From positions 1,116,001 to 1,180,000 of the forward strand of contig NZ_CP102798.1 in assembly GCF_028356935.1 (NCBI RefSeq): 64,000 nucleotides of DNA. The letters are read 5' to 3'. Below the pieces are notes generated by a model that was given only the letters and a program-made list of their open reading frames with translations, searched no databases and had not been told where the DNA came from. The stretch is from Lysinibacillus sp. OF-1. Lineage in GTDB: Bacteria; Bacillota; Bacilli; Bacillales_A; Planococcaceae. Each line of letters opens with the position of its first letter. Positions within the stretch are counted from its first letter, which is position 1. Of the stretch, positions 1 through 8,140 are shown piece after piece. The position numbers were made by a program, and so were the translations under genes.

Positions 1-2
1 AA

Positions 3-710
3 CAACAAGAACCAGTGACAAGAGCGAGTACCGTAGTAAAGGAGCCACAACAGCATGGACGAACACCAACTCTTATGAATGTTGCTGCTAGCAATGTAGC
101 TACATCAAAGCCACTGGTAGAATGGAGTAAAGTTGGAAAGAAAATGGTGTTAATTGGTACATCAACCGGAGGACCTCGTGCACTTCAGGAGGTCATTACT
201 AAAATTCCTAAGTCCATACAAGCACCTATATTAATTGTTCAGCATATGCCAGCTGGATTTACTAAATCACTTGCTACTCGTCTGGATCAGCTAAGTGAAA
301 TTGCTGTAAAAGAAGCGGAACAGGGCGATATATTGCAAAATGGAGTAGCTTATATTGCACCGGGTGGTTATCATTTAAAGCTGAGAAAAGTAGGAACGAC
401 TTTTGGCATTGTTCTTGATAATCAGGAAGCACCGAGATCAGGCCATCGCCCTTCTGTAGATGTAATGTTTGAAGATGTTAGTCAATATAAGGATTTTGAT
501 AAAGTGGCAGTCATTATGACTGGTATGGGCCATGATGGTTCTAATGGACTGAAAGCATTGAAAAAAAGTGGTAATGTCATAGCTATTGCAGAATCAGCCG
601 AAACTTGCATTGTATATGGTATGCCAAAAGCAGCAGTAGAAACGCAACTTGTTGATGAAGTTGCAGATGTAGATGATATTGCACAAACAATAATGAAATA
701 TTTGCCTTAA
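3..710 (+). CDS. cheB: CheB chemotaxis methylesterase/deamidase (5' truncated)
   Basis: The catalytic domain of CheB removes methyl groups from, and deamidates, glutamyl/glutaminyl residues of chemoreceptors in the cytoplasm. Visible are the nucleophile loop GTSTGGPRAL, the QHMP histidine motif, the SGHRPSVDVMF segment and the TGMGHDGSNG aspartate region. The reading frame is open to the window edge, so the receiver domain and linker lie upstream and the GTG at 15 is not a real start. It is followed after 15 nt by cheA, in the B. subtilis order cheB-cheA-cheW-cheC-cheD. Family assignment is firm; the N-terminus cannot be described. Confidence 0.95.
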   Translation, partial: QQEPVTRASTVVKEPQQHGRTPTLMNVAASNVATSKPLVEWSKVGKKMVLIGTSTGGPRALQEVITKIPKSIQAPILIVQHMPAGFTKSLATRLDQLSEIAVKEAEQGDILQNGVAYIAPGGYHLKLRKVGTTFGIVLDNQEAPRSGHRPSVDVMFEDVSQYKDFDKVAVIMTGMGHDGSNGLKALKKSGNVIAIAESAETCIVYGMPKAAVETQLVDEVADVDDIAQTIMKYLP

Positions 711-725
711 AAGGGGTGTCCTCTT

Positions 726-2789
726 ATGGAAGTCAATCAATATTTAGAGATGTTTATCGAAGAAAGTAAAGAGCATTTACAAGCATGTAGTGAACATTTA
801 TTAGAATTAGAGAAGAATCCAGATGATTTGGCCATTGTTGGGGAAATATTCCGCTCTGCCCACACGTTAAAAGGTATGTCTGCCACAATGGGCTTTGAAG
901 ATTTAGCGGATTTGACACATAAAATGGAGAATGTTTTAGATGCTATTCGTAATGAGAAAATCCATGTCACACCTGAAATACTAGATGTTGTCTTTGAATC
1001 TGTTGATCATCTAGAAGAAATGGTGATGGATATTGCGAACGGTGGAGATGGTAAACGTGATGTTTCATCAACTGTTGCTCAACTGAAGCGCATTGAATTA
1101 GGTGAGGAAGCAGTACCAGAAGTGGTAGCAACAGTGGCACCGGCAGTCGTTGCAAGTGTTTTAGAATATGATAGCTTTGAACAAACAGTTATTACACAAT
1201 CATCTGAACAAGGCTTCAATGCATTTGAAATTGCAGTTACATTACGTGAGGATTGCCTATTAAAGGCTGCGCGTGTATTTATGGTGTTTGAAATTTTAGA
1301 AAAAGATGGAGATGTCATTAAGTCCAGTCCATCTGTTGAAAAGCTTGAAGATGAACAGTTTGATCAACAATTCTATGTTGCTTTTGTGACAAAAGAAACA
1401 GCCGAAGATATGCAGAAAAAAATAATGAAGGTTTCAGAGGTTGATGAAGTCGTTGTGACAACAATTGACCTGAAGAAATTTAGTGAAAAACAATATGAAG
1501 CCCATCAGGAAGTAGCAGCAACAGCAGTGGTAGAAGTAGAACCAACACCAGCAGCTACGCCTGCGAAAGCTGAACCTGTTGCGGCACCAGCCAAAGCAGC
1601 AGCACCAGCTAAAGCTGATAAAGCTCATGCACCTGTAGGGAATAAAACGATTCGTGTAAATATTGAACGTCTTGATATTTTAATGAACTTGTTTGAAGAG
1701 CTTGTCATTGATCGTGGTCGACTACAATCGATCGCTACAGAAGTGAATCATGGTGAGTTAAATGAAACAGTAGAGCGCATGAGTCGTGTGATGGGTGATC
1801 TACAAACAATTATTTTAACGATGCGTATGGTACCAGTGGAAACAGTATTCAACCGATTCCCAAAAATGATTCGTCAGCTATCGCGTGACTTAAATAAAAA
1901 GATCAACCTAGAAATCATCGGTGCAGAAACCGAGTTAGATCGTACGGTTATAGATGAAATTGGGGATCCACTAGTTCACTTAATCCGTAATTCTGTGGAT
2001 CATGGGATTGAGAATCCGACGGCTCGTCGTGCAAAAGGTAAGCCAGAAGAAGGAACAGTTGTCCTACGTGCGTATCATAGTGGAAACTATGTCTTTATTG
2101 AAATTGAAGATGACGGCGCGGGCATTAATCGTGAAAAAGTACTAGCGAAAGCTATTTCAAAAGGCATTGTGACACAAGAACAATCATATTCAATGTCTGA
2201 TAAACAGATTAATGAGCTTATTTTAGCTTCAGGCTTCTCAACTGCCGATGTCATTTCTGATGTTTCTGGTCGTGGGGTAGGTTTAGATGTTGTGAAAACA
2301 ACGATTGAATCACTTGGTGGTAATATTTCAATTGAATCTACACAGGATGTTGGATCTATCTTCTCGATTCAATTACCACTGACATTATCGATTATTTCAG
2401 TCATGCTGGTGGAGATTGAAAAAGAAATTTATGCAATTCCACTATCTTCTATTATTGAAACATCTATTATCCGTTCATCAGAGATTATGAATGCGCATAA
2501 TCAAAAAGTAATCGACTTCCGTGGCAAGGTTGTTCCATTGGTATTCTTAGAGGAAATTTTTGAGGTTCCTCGTAAAGAGTCACAAGATGAAGAATTCCAT
2601 TCAGTCGTAATTGTTCGCAAAGGTGAAAAACTTGCTGGTCTAGTAGTGGATTCTTTCATTGGACAACAAGAGATTGTCTTGAAGTCATTAGGAAATTACT
2701 TAACAAATATCTTTGCCATTTCAGGTGCAACGATTTTAGGTAATGGTAAAGTAGCCTTAATTGTAGATTGCAACGCACTAATTAAATAA
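726..2789 (+). CDS. cheA: CheA chemotaxis sensor histidine kinase
   Basis: CheA autophosphorylates in response to receptor state and passes phosphate to CheY and CheB. The 687-aa protein has an HPt domain with phosphoacceptor His46 in AHTLKG, a response-regulator-binding region at about 165-255, an Ala/Pro-rich linker at about 260-300, a dimerization domain, and an HATPase domain. The ATPase boxes are HLIRNSVDHG (about 418), DDGAGI (about 461) and GRGVGLDVV (about 515). A CheW-like SH3-fold domain ends the protein. The ATG lies 3 nt after CCTCTT, with AAAGGGGTG at 710-718 as ribosome binding site. It sits in the che operon between cheB and cheW. Confidence 0.98.
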   Translation: MEVNQYLEMFIEESKEHLQACSEHLLELEKNPDDLAIVGEIFRSAHTLKGMSATMGFEDLADLTHKMENVLDAIRNEKIHVTPEILDVVFESVDHLEEMVMDIANGGDGKRDVSSTVAQLKRIELGEEAVPEVVATVAPAVVASVLEYDSFEQTVITQSSEQGFNAFEIAVTLREDCLLKAARVFMVFEILEKDGDVIKSSPSVEKLEDEQFDQQFYVAFVTKETAEDMQKKIMKVSEVDEVVVTTIDLKKFSEKQYEAHQEVAATAVVEVEPTPAATPAKAEPVAAPAKAAAPAKADKAHAPVGNKTIRVNIERLDILMNLFEELVIDRGRLQSIATEVNHGELNETVERMSRVMGDLQTIILTMRMVPVETVFNRFPKMIRQLSRDLNKKINLEIIGAETELDRTVIDEIGDPLVHLIRNSVDHGIENPTARRAKGKPEEGTVVLRAYHSGNYVFIEIEDDGAGINREKVLAKAISKGIVTQEQSYSMSDKQINELILASGFSTADVISDVSGRGVGLDVVKTTIESLGGNISIESTQDVGSIFSIQLPLTLSIISVMLVEIEKEIYAIPLSSIIETSIIRSSEIMNAHNQKVIDFRGKVVPLVFLEEIFEVPRKESQDEEFHSVVIVRKGEKLAGLVVDSFIGQQEIVLKSLGNYLTNIFAISGATILGNGKVALIVDCNALIK

Positions 2790-2816
2790 GGTGAATGAAT
2801 AAGAGAGGTGTAAAGT

Positions 2817-3263
2817 ATGACAAACGCAGTGGAACAAGAAAGTATTAAAGTAATTGTCTTTCAGCTAGCAGATAAAGAATATGCAATTCCCGTGTCCCAT
2901 GTACAAGGAATTGAAAAATTAATGCATATTACGCGTGTACCGAAAACCGTGAAATATGTGAAAGGTGTAATCAATCTACGAGGTGTTGTTACACCAATAG
3001 TCGATTTACGTGAACGCTTTGAACTACCTGTTTCTGAACATGAAGAAACAACACGCATTATCATTATTTCATTAGAAGATATGGAAGTAGGTTTTGTTGT
3101 AGATTCAGCGAACGATGTTATTGATATTCCAGCAAGTGCAATTGAACCGCAACCAGAGGTCGTTGGCTCACTTGAAGAAGAATTTATTTCAGGTGTTGCC
3201 AAAGTAGAGAAACGATTATTAATCTTGTTACATTTAGAAAAAGTATTAAATCCACTAAAGTAG
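2817..3263 (+). CDS. cheW: CheW coupling protein
   Basis: CheW is the cytoplasmic adaptor that links chemoreceptors to CheA. The 148-aa protein is a single CheW domain. It contains the typical start VIVFQLADKEYAIPVSHV, the VKGVINLRG segment and a DLRERF motif, and has the usual family length. The AGAGAGGTG ribosome binding site precedes the ATG. It lies 27 nt after cheA and 9 nt before cheC, so it is translated from the che operon mRNA. Confidence 0.97.
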   Translation: MTNAVEQESIKVIVFQLADKEYAIPVSHVQGIEKLMHITRVPKTVKYVKGVINLRGVVTPIVDLRERFELPVSEHEETTRIIIISLEDMEVGFVVDSANDVIDIPASAIEPQPEVVGSLEEEFISGVAKVEKRLLILLHLEKVLNPLK

Positions 3264-3272
3264 GGATCGATA

Positions 3273-3905
3273 ATGACATTTAATCAAAAGATTACATCGC
3301 TACATTTAGATGTATTAAAGGAAATTGGAAATATTGGTGCTGCGCATGCCGCGACAGCACTTTCCAATTTACTTGGGAAAAAAATTGATATGCGCGTTCC
3401 AAAGGTAGAAATGGTGTCCTTTAACGAAATGATGGAACTGGCTGGCGGATCTGAAAACGTTGTAGTTGGTATTTACCTTCGTATTGAAGGAGATGCTGAA
3501 GGAAGTATGTTCTTTATTTTACCTATCGAGCAAGCAAATCGCTTTATCCGTCGTCTTATTTTTGATGATACATTTGACTTTAAAAAGCAACCAGTTTCAG
3601 AGCTAGGCTTATCAGCTATGCAAGAAATGGGCAATATTTTATCGGGCTCCTATTTATCTGCCTTATCGGACTTTACCAATTTGAAAATTTACCCAACAGT
3701 ACCTGGTCTAAGTGTAGATATGTTTGGCGCTATTATCAGTATTGGTTTAATCGAATTATCACATGTAAGTGATAATGTTATTGTGATAAATACATCCATT
3801 TTTGAAGAAGGTGTAGAAGACCACGAAACGGTGAGAGGTCATTTCTTCCTGCTTCCCGATCCCGACTCATTCGATGCAATTTTTAAAGCATTAGGAGTTT
3901 CATGA
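3273..3905 (+). CDS. cheC: CheC CheY-P phosphatase
   Basis: CheC hydrolyses CheY-P and binds CheD, taking part in adaptation of the Bacillus-type chemotaxis system. Two phosphatase signatures are present: E17/N20 in KEIGN with a following VP, and E118/N121 in QEMGN with a following VP. Both glutamate-asparagine pairs are intact, so both sites look active. The 210-aa length matches the family. The stop codon overlaps the start of cheD (ATGA), which suggests translational coupling of the two partner proteins. Confidence 0.97.
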   Translation: MTFNQKITSLHLDVLKEIGNIGAAHAATALSNLLGKKIDMRVPKVEMVSFNEMMELAGGSENVVVGIYLRIEGDAEGSMFFILPIEQANRFIRRLIFDDTFDFKKQPVSELGLSAMQEMGNILSGSYLSALSDFTNLKIYPTVPGLSVDMFGAIISIGLIELSHVSDNVIVINTSIFEEGVEDHETVRGHFFLLPDPDSFDAIFKALGVS

Positions 3906-4411
3906 TGATGTTAAGCAGCAGTAGTGGACAAGTAATTAAAGTGGGAATTGCACAAATGGATGTAGTAAAGTTACCTAACACCATTCGAACTTCTGGTCTT
4001 GGTTCTTGTGTGGGCGTTATTTTATATGATGAGTCAAAAAAAATTGCTGGTTTAATCCATGTGATGTTACCAGATTCAAGCTTAGGTAGAGCTGAGTCAA
4101 TCAATGTGGCAAAATTTGCAGATTCAGGTATTGCAGCAATGATAGATTTATTAAAATTAGAAGGCGTTCAAAAATTTAAACTAAAGGCAAAAATTGCAGG
4201 GGGGGCGCAGATGTTTCAATTTACATCTGACAAAGATACGATGCGTATCGGTCCCCGCAATGTAGAAGCAGTTAAACATGAGTTAAAGAGACATGGAGTA
4301 CCTTTAGTGGCCGAGGATACTGGTGGAAATAGTGGTAGAACGATTGAATTTAATCCTGCAACGTCGATATTACATATTCGAACAGTTAACCAAGGAGTGA
4401 GCGAAATCTAA
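3902..4411 (+). CDS. cheD: CheD receptor glutamine deamidase
   Basis: CheD deamidates receptor glutamines and is an allosteric partner of CheC. The catalytic Cys is in GLGSCVG (Cys36 when counted from 3902) and the His in GLIHVMLP (His53), as in the family. Three in-frame ATG codons lie in tandem at 3902, 3905 and 3908, so the exact start is uncertain by one or two residues; the first overlaps the cheC stop. The stop TAA shares its last base with the next ATG, keeping the operon tightly packed. Confidence 0.96.
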   Translation: MMMLSSSSGQVIKVGIAQMDVVKLPNTIRTSGLGSCVGVILYDESKKIAGLIHVMLPDSSLGRAESINVAKFADSGIAAMIDLLKLEGVQKFKLKAKIAGGAQMFQFTSDKDTMRIGPRNVEAVKHELKRHGVPLVAEDTGGNSGRTIEFNPATSILHIRTVNQGVSEI

Positions 4412-4782
4412 TGTTTGGTTCTATTTTTTACAATCTATGGGGAGCATTAATTGCTTTTTCAATTTATTTTTTCAGTACATTTCAAAAACCATCTACTCCC
4501 CTTCGCATCATCATCAGCGCTTTTGTTGTAGCAATTATCGTCTTTATCGCTATGTATATAGTACGTTTTTTAATTGCTTACATCATGTTTACGCCAGAGG
4601 CTAATGAAGAAGTGGATGAAGATGGTCTAACAGATCATGAACTTGATGCTACTGATGGCGCAAAGCAAGAAGCTCCAGCAGTTAATTCAACGGTTGAATT
4701 TCAAGATGAAAATTCCGAGGAAATTGCTCAAGTAGTACGAACGATGATGAATCGAGAAGAAGAGCAACAAGTGAATGCATAA
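4411..4782 (+). CDS. Unassigned small membrane protein between cheD and sigD
   Basis: I do not recognise this 123-aa protein. It has two predicted membrane segments, at about 10-24 and 31-58, followed by a cytoplasm-like acidic tail rich in Asp and Glu. The tail ends in a short charged helix, ARTMMNREEEQQ-like in character. The ATG overlaps the cheD stop (TAATG), so it belongs to the che operon and is probably coupled to cheD. A hairpin terminator follows at 4787. B. subtilis has no gene at this position. A role in motility or chemotaxis is suggested only by position. Confidence 0.8.
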   Translation: MFGSIFYNLWGALIAFSIYFFSTFQKPSTPLRIIISAFVVAIIVFIAMYIVRFLIAYIMFTPEANEEVDEDGLTDHELDATDGAKQEAPAVNSTVEFQDENSEEIAQVVRTMMNREEEQQVNA

Positions 4783-4786
4783 AAAT

Positions 4787-4812
4787 GAGTCGCGAATAGC
4801 GGCTCTTTTTTT
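4787..4812 (+). terminator. Intrinsic terminator after che genes
   Basis: A 7-bp stem GAGTCGC/GCGGCTC (one G-U pair) with a GAATA loop is followed directly by seven T residues. It lies 5 nt after the unassigned membrane gene and would end or attenuate the chemotaxis transcript before sigD. Confidence 0.85.
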
Positions 4813-5171
4813 ATTGGGCATTTGAAGGCTTTATTATACGAGAAACTCAAAAGCTCAGGCTAGCTTATTAGCGCACTTTATTACAGGAGGAAAACCACCG
4901 CTTAATGAAGCAGATAAGCAAAAATGGTCAAAAGGAGGGGGAGGGCGAACATGGTATTAGTAATGGGCTGAAGCAATCGCTCGTAGATCTCAATATTCAA
5001 TGGAAAAATTATTTCTAGCTCTATAGCACGTTTTTGAAACGACAATTGGTGCATTGTGGATGCAATGTAGGTATTATAACCTTTTTGTTCAATGTCATAG
5101 TTATGATGCACCTTAGCATCGAATTAAATAGCGTCCTAAATTATAAGTTTAATTCTGTAGACAAATTTTAG

Positions 5172-5213
5172 AACTGTATCCAACTGTTCATCATAACAAG
5201 GGTACAGTTTTTC
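5172..5213 (+). terminator. Terminator-like hairpin upstream of sigD
   Basis: A 10-bp stem AACTGTATCC/GGGTACAGTT (one wobble) with an 18-nt loop runs into five T residues. It stands isolated within the sigD upstream region and may end a transcript from a lost gene, or read-through from the che operon. Confidence 0.65.
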
Positions 5214-5260
5214 TATGAGATTAAAAAATTAAGGAATATATTAGAGAGTAAGAGAAACAA

Positions 5261-5289
5261 ATGAAATTATAGTCGATTCTTGTTATAAT
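5261..5289 (+). promoter_or_regulatory. Candidate sigma-A promoter for sigD
   Basis: ATGAAA and TATAAT are separated by 17 nt, and the -10 is preceded by TGT, giving an extended -10 (TGTTATAAT). It would start a transcript with a leader of about 170 nt before sigD, separating sigD transcription from the che genes. Prediction from sequence only. Confidence 0.55.
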
Positions 5290-5468
5290 ATAGGAAAGAT
5301 GGCAACTGCTTATCGAGTTTTTAACTATTCGAAGCTCACGTCTAGATTAGCTTTAATGTGGATTTTTTACAAAGATTAACCGAAAAATCCTGTTGAATGA
5401 TTAATTTTATGAGCGCAAATAGTCAGTGGCAAACGGGCGCGTAAAGCGTTTTTAGAGAGGTGGATTTC

Positions 5469-6239
5469 ATGACACAACCAATTCTGAACGATGAGCAAAA
5501 ACTATGGAATCGCTGGATTCATGAGCGTGATCCAGATGCTGGTGATTTACTTATAAAAAAATATATTTCTTTAGTATCTTACCATGTCCAACGTATTGGT
5601 GCGGGTTTGCCAAAGAGCGTATCACGAGACGATTTAACGAGTTTAGGCATGGTAGGGCTTTTTGATGCATTAAATAAATTTGATATTAACAGAGATTTAA
5701 AATTCGATACATATGCTTCGTTTAGAGTAAGAGGCGCTATCATTGATGGTTTACGTAAGGAAGACTGGTTACCGCGTTCAGCGCGTGAAAAAGCCAAAAA
5801 ATTAGATGCTCAAATTGAACAATTAGAGCAAAAATATATGCGTCATGTAACACCTGAGGAACTTGCGGAGCATATGGAAGTATCTGTTGAAGATGTGTAT
5901 CAGACAGTGCAAGAGCATTTTTTTTCAAATGTTCTTTCCATTAATGAGCAACAGGATCAAGAGGAAGCGGACGGTAAGTCATTTGTCATCCGAGATGATA
6001 CGACAAAAACACCTGAGCAAACTGTTATTAAATCGGAGTTATTAGGTGACTTAGCTGAGAATATTCAAAAGCTCAATGAAAAAGAACAGCTTGTACTTAG
6101 TTTATTTTACACAGAGGAATTAACTTTGACTGAAATTGGTGAAATGCTTGAACTGTCAACATCACGTATTTCACAGATTCATTCAAAAGCGCTATTAAAG
6201 CTACGAAAGCTATTATCAAGTGAAATGATTAATGCGTAA
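5469..6239 (+). CDS. sigD: RNA polymerase sigma factor SigD (FliA type)
   Basis: This sigma-28 family factor directs transcription of late flagellar, chemotaxis and autolysin genes. Region 2 is seen in DDLTSLGMVGLFDALNKFD and the following GAIIDGLRKEDWLPRS. Region 3 lies around residues 105-150. The region 4.2 helix-turn-helix is LSTSRISQIHSKALLKLR at the C-terminus. The ATG at 5469 was preferred to the GTG at 5460 because AGAGAGGTGG (5453-5463) is then correctly spaced. The result is 256 aa, the usual length. It is followed by two small genes and rpsB, as in the B. subtilis sigD-swrB-rpsB order. Confidence 0.96.
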   Translation: MTQPILNDEQKLWNRWIHERDPDAGDLLIKKYISLVSYHVQRIGAGLPKSVSRDDLTSLGMVGLFDALNKFDINRDLKFDTYASFRVRGAIIDGLRKEDWLPRSAREKAKKLDAQIEQLEQKYMRHVTPEELAEHMEVSVEDVYQTVQEHFFSNVLSINEQQDQEEADGKSFVIRDDTTKTPEQTVIKSELLGDLAENIQKLNEKEQLVLSLFYTEELTLTEIGEMLELSTSRISQIHSKALLKLRKLLSSEMINA

Positions 6240-6262
6240 ATATCCTTGAGGGAGAGATTCCA

Positions 6263-6571
6263 ATGAGTTTAAAAGGTGTCGAATTACAAATTGCTATTCC
6301 AAAAACATTTGAAGCGGGGAAAATGGCAGATCAGGCACAGCAACAAGCATTAGCCCAACAGGCACACGCAAATGAAGCATTAAAAAAAGAAGTAGAGCGC
6401 AAGCAAAAAATTGTCAATACAACAGAAGGTATGGATGAAATTAGTGAGGATGAGGATGCAGGTGGCGAATATTTAACAGGTATTCATAAAAAGAAGAAAA
6501 AGAAGCAGGGTCAACAAGAAAAACAGGCACAACATCCGTTTAAAGGGAATTTCGTAGATTTTAGTGGATAG
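6263..6571 (+). CDS. Unassigned small charged protein downstream of sigD
   Basis: I cannot name this 102-aa protein. It begins MSLKGVELQIAIPKT, then has a Gln/Ala-rich helical stretch (about 20-50), an acidic patch, a lysine run near residues 76-81 and a conserved-looking end PFKGNFVDFSG. There is no signal peptide or membrane segment. It has a GAGGGAGAG ribosome binding site, lies 23 nt after sigD and 9 nt before the SwrB-like gene, and is almost certainly co-transcribed with them. Context suggests a motility link; the sequence itself does not prove one. Confidence 0.75.
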   Translation: MSLKGVELQIAIPKTFEAGKMADQAQQQALAQQAHANEALKKEVERKQKIVNTTEGMDEISEDEDAGGEYLTGIHKKKKKKQGQQEKQAQHPFKGNFVDFSG

Positions 6572-6580
6572 GAGTTTACA

Positions 6581-7165
6581 ATGACAACCATACTAATAGC
6601 GTTACTATTCTTTTTACAGCTACTTTCATTTTACTTCCTTATTATTTTAAATACAAAGCTAGCAAAATTTAAGGATTTAGAAAAGAAGCAAGAACGTTTA
6701 ATGAGGGAAATGGACGATACCATTACGGCTTATTTAGCAGAAATGAAAGATGAAAATGACCGTCTTATTAAAGAGTTACAAAATGTCAAACAGCCCGAAA
6801 TAGCGGCGAGTAGCTTGCAGCAAATAGAACAAAGTGTGACACCAATGGAACAGTCGTCTTCGGATTTAACCCAAGGGACTAAAAGTGATAGTTCGCTAAG
6901 TTTAGATAAAGATTCTCGTATCTACGTACCTAAAAAAATTGTAGCAAATGCTTATTCACGTCAGCAACATACTGGTGCAAAAAAGGCACAAGCAGTGCCA
7001 TCTCCAAAAGAGGAGATGGCAAGTCTACCTGAAAAAGAAAAAGTGCTGACGGTGGAACAGCAAGCGCTAGAATTAGCAAAGCAGGGAAAATCGGTAGAGG
7101 AGATAGCGAAACAACTGCAAAAGGGGAAAACAGAAATCGAGCTTTTACTGAAATTTCATCACTAA
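6581..7165 (+). CDS. swrB: SwrB-like membrane coiled-coil protein
   Basis: SwrB in B. subtilis activates flagellar export-apparatus assembly and supports swarming. This 194-aa protein has the same plan: an N-terminal membrane anchor (about 3-24), a coiled coil (about 28-68), a low-complexity linker and a conserved C-terminal helix-turn-helix-like motif (VEEIAKQLQKGKTEIELLL). It also has the same position between sigD and rpsB. It is somewhat longer than B. subtilis SwrB, mainly in the linker. The orthology call rests on architecture and synteny rather than alignment. Confidence 0.7.
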   Translation: MTTILIALLFFLQLLSFYFLIILNTKLAKFKDLEKKQERLMREMDDTITAYLAEMKDENDRLIKELQNVKQPEIAASSLQQIEQSVTPMEQSSSDLTQGTKSDSSLSLDKDSRIYVPKKIVANAYSRQQHTGAKKAQAVPSPKEEMASLPEKEKVLTVEQQALELAKQGKSVEEIAKQLQKGKTEIELLLKFHH

Positions 7166-7169
7166 ATTG

Positions 7170-7198
7170 TTGCGAATCAATCAAAGCTATGATATAGT
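7170..7198 (+). promoter_or_regulatory. Candidate sigma-A promoter of rpsB
   Basis: TTGCGA and TATAGT are separated by exactly 17 nt, just after the SwrB-like gene. The transcript would carry an rpsB leader of about 115 nt. Confidence 0.7.
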
Positions 7199-7204
7199 TG
7201 CAAA

Positions 7205-7321
7205 TGGTGTTATTACTACACACGCATTTTGATGTAGTAAGTGGTGCTCTAAGCTTAGGGTAGCTTGTTGCAGATGATAAATGCGGAGGATAAAAACCAA
7301 ACATACTAGGAGGAAATTCAC
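7205..7321 (+). ncRNA. Structured rpsB mRNA leader
   Basis: A perfect 8-bp stem TTACTACA (7213-7220)/TGTAGTAA (7233-7240) with a 12-nt loop lies between the promoter and the rpsB ribosome binding site AGGAGG. Ribosomal protein S2 operons are commonly autoregulated through their leaders, so this is a candidate S2-binding element. I cannot match it to a named family by eye. Confidence 0.4.
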
Positions 7322-8041
7322 ATGTCAGTAATTTCTATGAAACAATTACTTGAAGCTGGTGTACATTTCGGTCACCAAACTCGTCGTTGGAACCCAAAAA
7401 TGAAGAAATATATCTTCGTTGAACGTAACGGGATCTACATCATCGACTTACAAAAAACGGTTAAAAAATTAGAGGAAGCTTATGACTTCATGCGTCAAGT
7501 TGGTCAAGACGGTGGTAAAGTTCTTTTCGTTGGTACGAAAAAACAAGCACAAGAAGCGATCAAAGATGAAGCTGAACGTTCAGGCAACTACTACATCAAC
7601 CAACGCTGGTTAGGTGGTACTCTTACAAACTTCGGTACAATTCAAAAACGTGTTGCACGTATGAAACAAATCGAAAAAATGGAAGAAGAAGGAACTTTCG
7701 AAGTTCTTCCTAAAAAAGAAGTAATCCAACTTAAAAAAGAACACGAACGTCTAATCAAATTCCTAGGCGGTATCCGTGATATGCACGATCTTCCAGACGT
7801 AATGTTCGTGGTTGACCCACGTAAAGAGCGCATTGCTGTTGCAGAAGCTCGTAAATTAAACATCCCTCTAGTAGGTATTGTTGATACTAACTGTGATCCA
7901 GATGAAATCGACTACGTAATCCCTGCTAACGATGATGCTATTCGTGCTGTTAAACTTTTAACTGCTAAAATGGCTGACGCTTTAATCGAGTCAAAACAAG
8001 GTGAAGAAGAAGCTCCAGCTGTAGAAGCTGCTGCTGAGTAA
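7322..8041 (+). CDS. rpsB: 30S ribosomal protein S2
   Basis: S2 is a structural protein of the small ribosomal subunit needed for S1-region assembly and initiation. The start [19 protein letters not shown], the segment [11 protein letters not shown] and the LGGTLTNF motif are diagnostic. The 239-aa length is normal, with an acidic Glu/Ala tail typical of Firmicutes. Codon use is strongly biased, as expected of a highly expressed gene. It has its own promoter and is followed by a terminator before tsf. Confidence 0.99.
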   Translation: MSVISMKQLLEAGVHFGHQTRRWNPKMKKYIFVERNGIYIIDLQKTVKKLEEAYDFMRQVGQDGGKVLFVGTKKQAQEAIKDEAERSGNYYINQRWLGGTLTNFGTIQKRVARMKQIEKMEEEGTFEVLPKKEVIQLKKEHERLIKFLGGIRDMHDLPDVMFVVDPRKERIAVAEARKLNIPLVGIVDTNCDPDEIDYVIPANDDAIRAVKLLTAKMADALIESKQGEEEAPAVEAAAE

Positions 8042-8052
8042 TTCACGTTTAC

Positions 8053-8093
8053 AAAAAGGTGATAAGTGGCTCAAAACCCTTATCACCTTTTTT
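8053..8093 (+). terminator. Terminator/attenuator between rpsB and tsf
   Basis: The stem AAAAAGGTGATAAG/CTTATCACCTTTTTT has a 12-nt loop and ends in a T run. Strong enough to stop most transcription; tsf probably depends on read-through, which would lower EF-Ts relative to S2. Confidence 0.9.
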
Positions 8094-8140
8094 AGAACCT
8101 ATCATTAAATAGTTCAACCAATTTGAGGAGGAAACACTAA

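Larger units (their letters stand above)
4813..5468 (+). other. 656-nt gene-free stretch upstream of sigD
   Basis: No convincing gene is present. Short open stretches occur on both strands between about 4850 and 5111, with a GGAGG motif at 4887-4891 but no long frame, so a decayed gene is possible. A terminator-like hairpin at 5172-5213 and an extended -10 promoter at 5261-5289 divide the region. It is AT-rich and much longer than other gaps in this cluster. Confidence 0.5.

Noticed and set aside
4902..5111. 69-aa gene on the - strand upstream of sigD
   Set aside because: No clear ribosome binding site, GTG start only, and no family recognised; kept only as part of a possible relic region.
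6930..7304. 124-aa gene on the - strand across the SwrB-like gene and rpsB leader
   Set aside because: It is antisense to a gene with good architecture and to a promoter and leader; its translation looks random.
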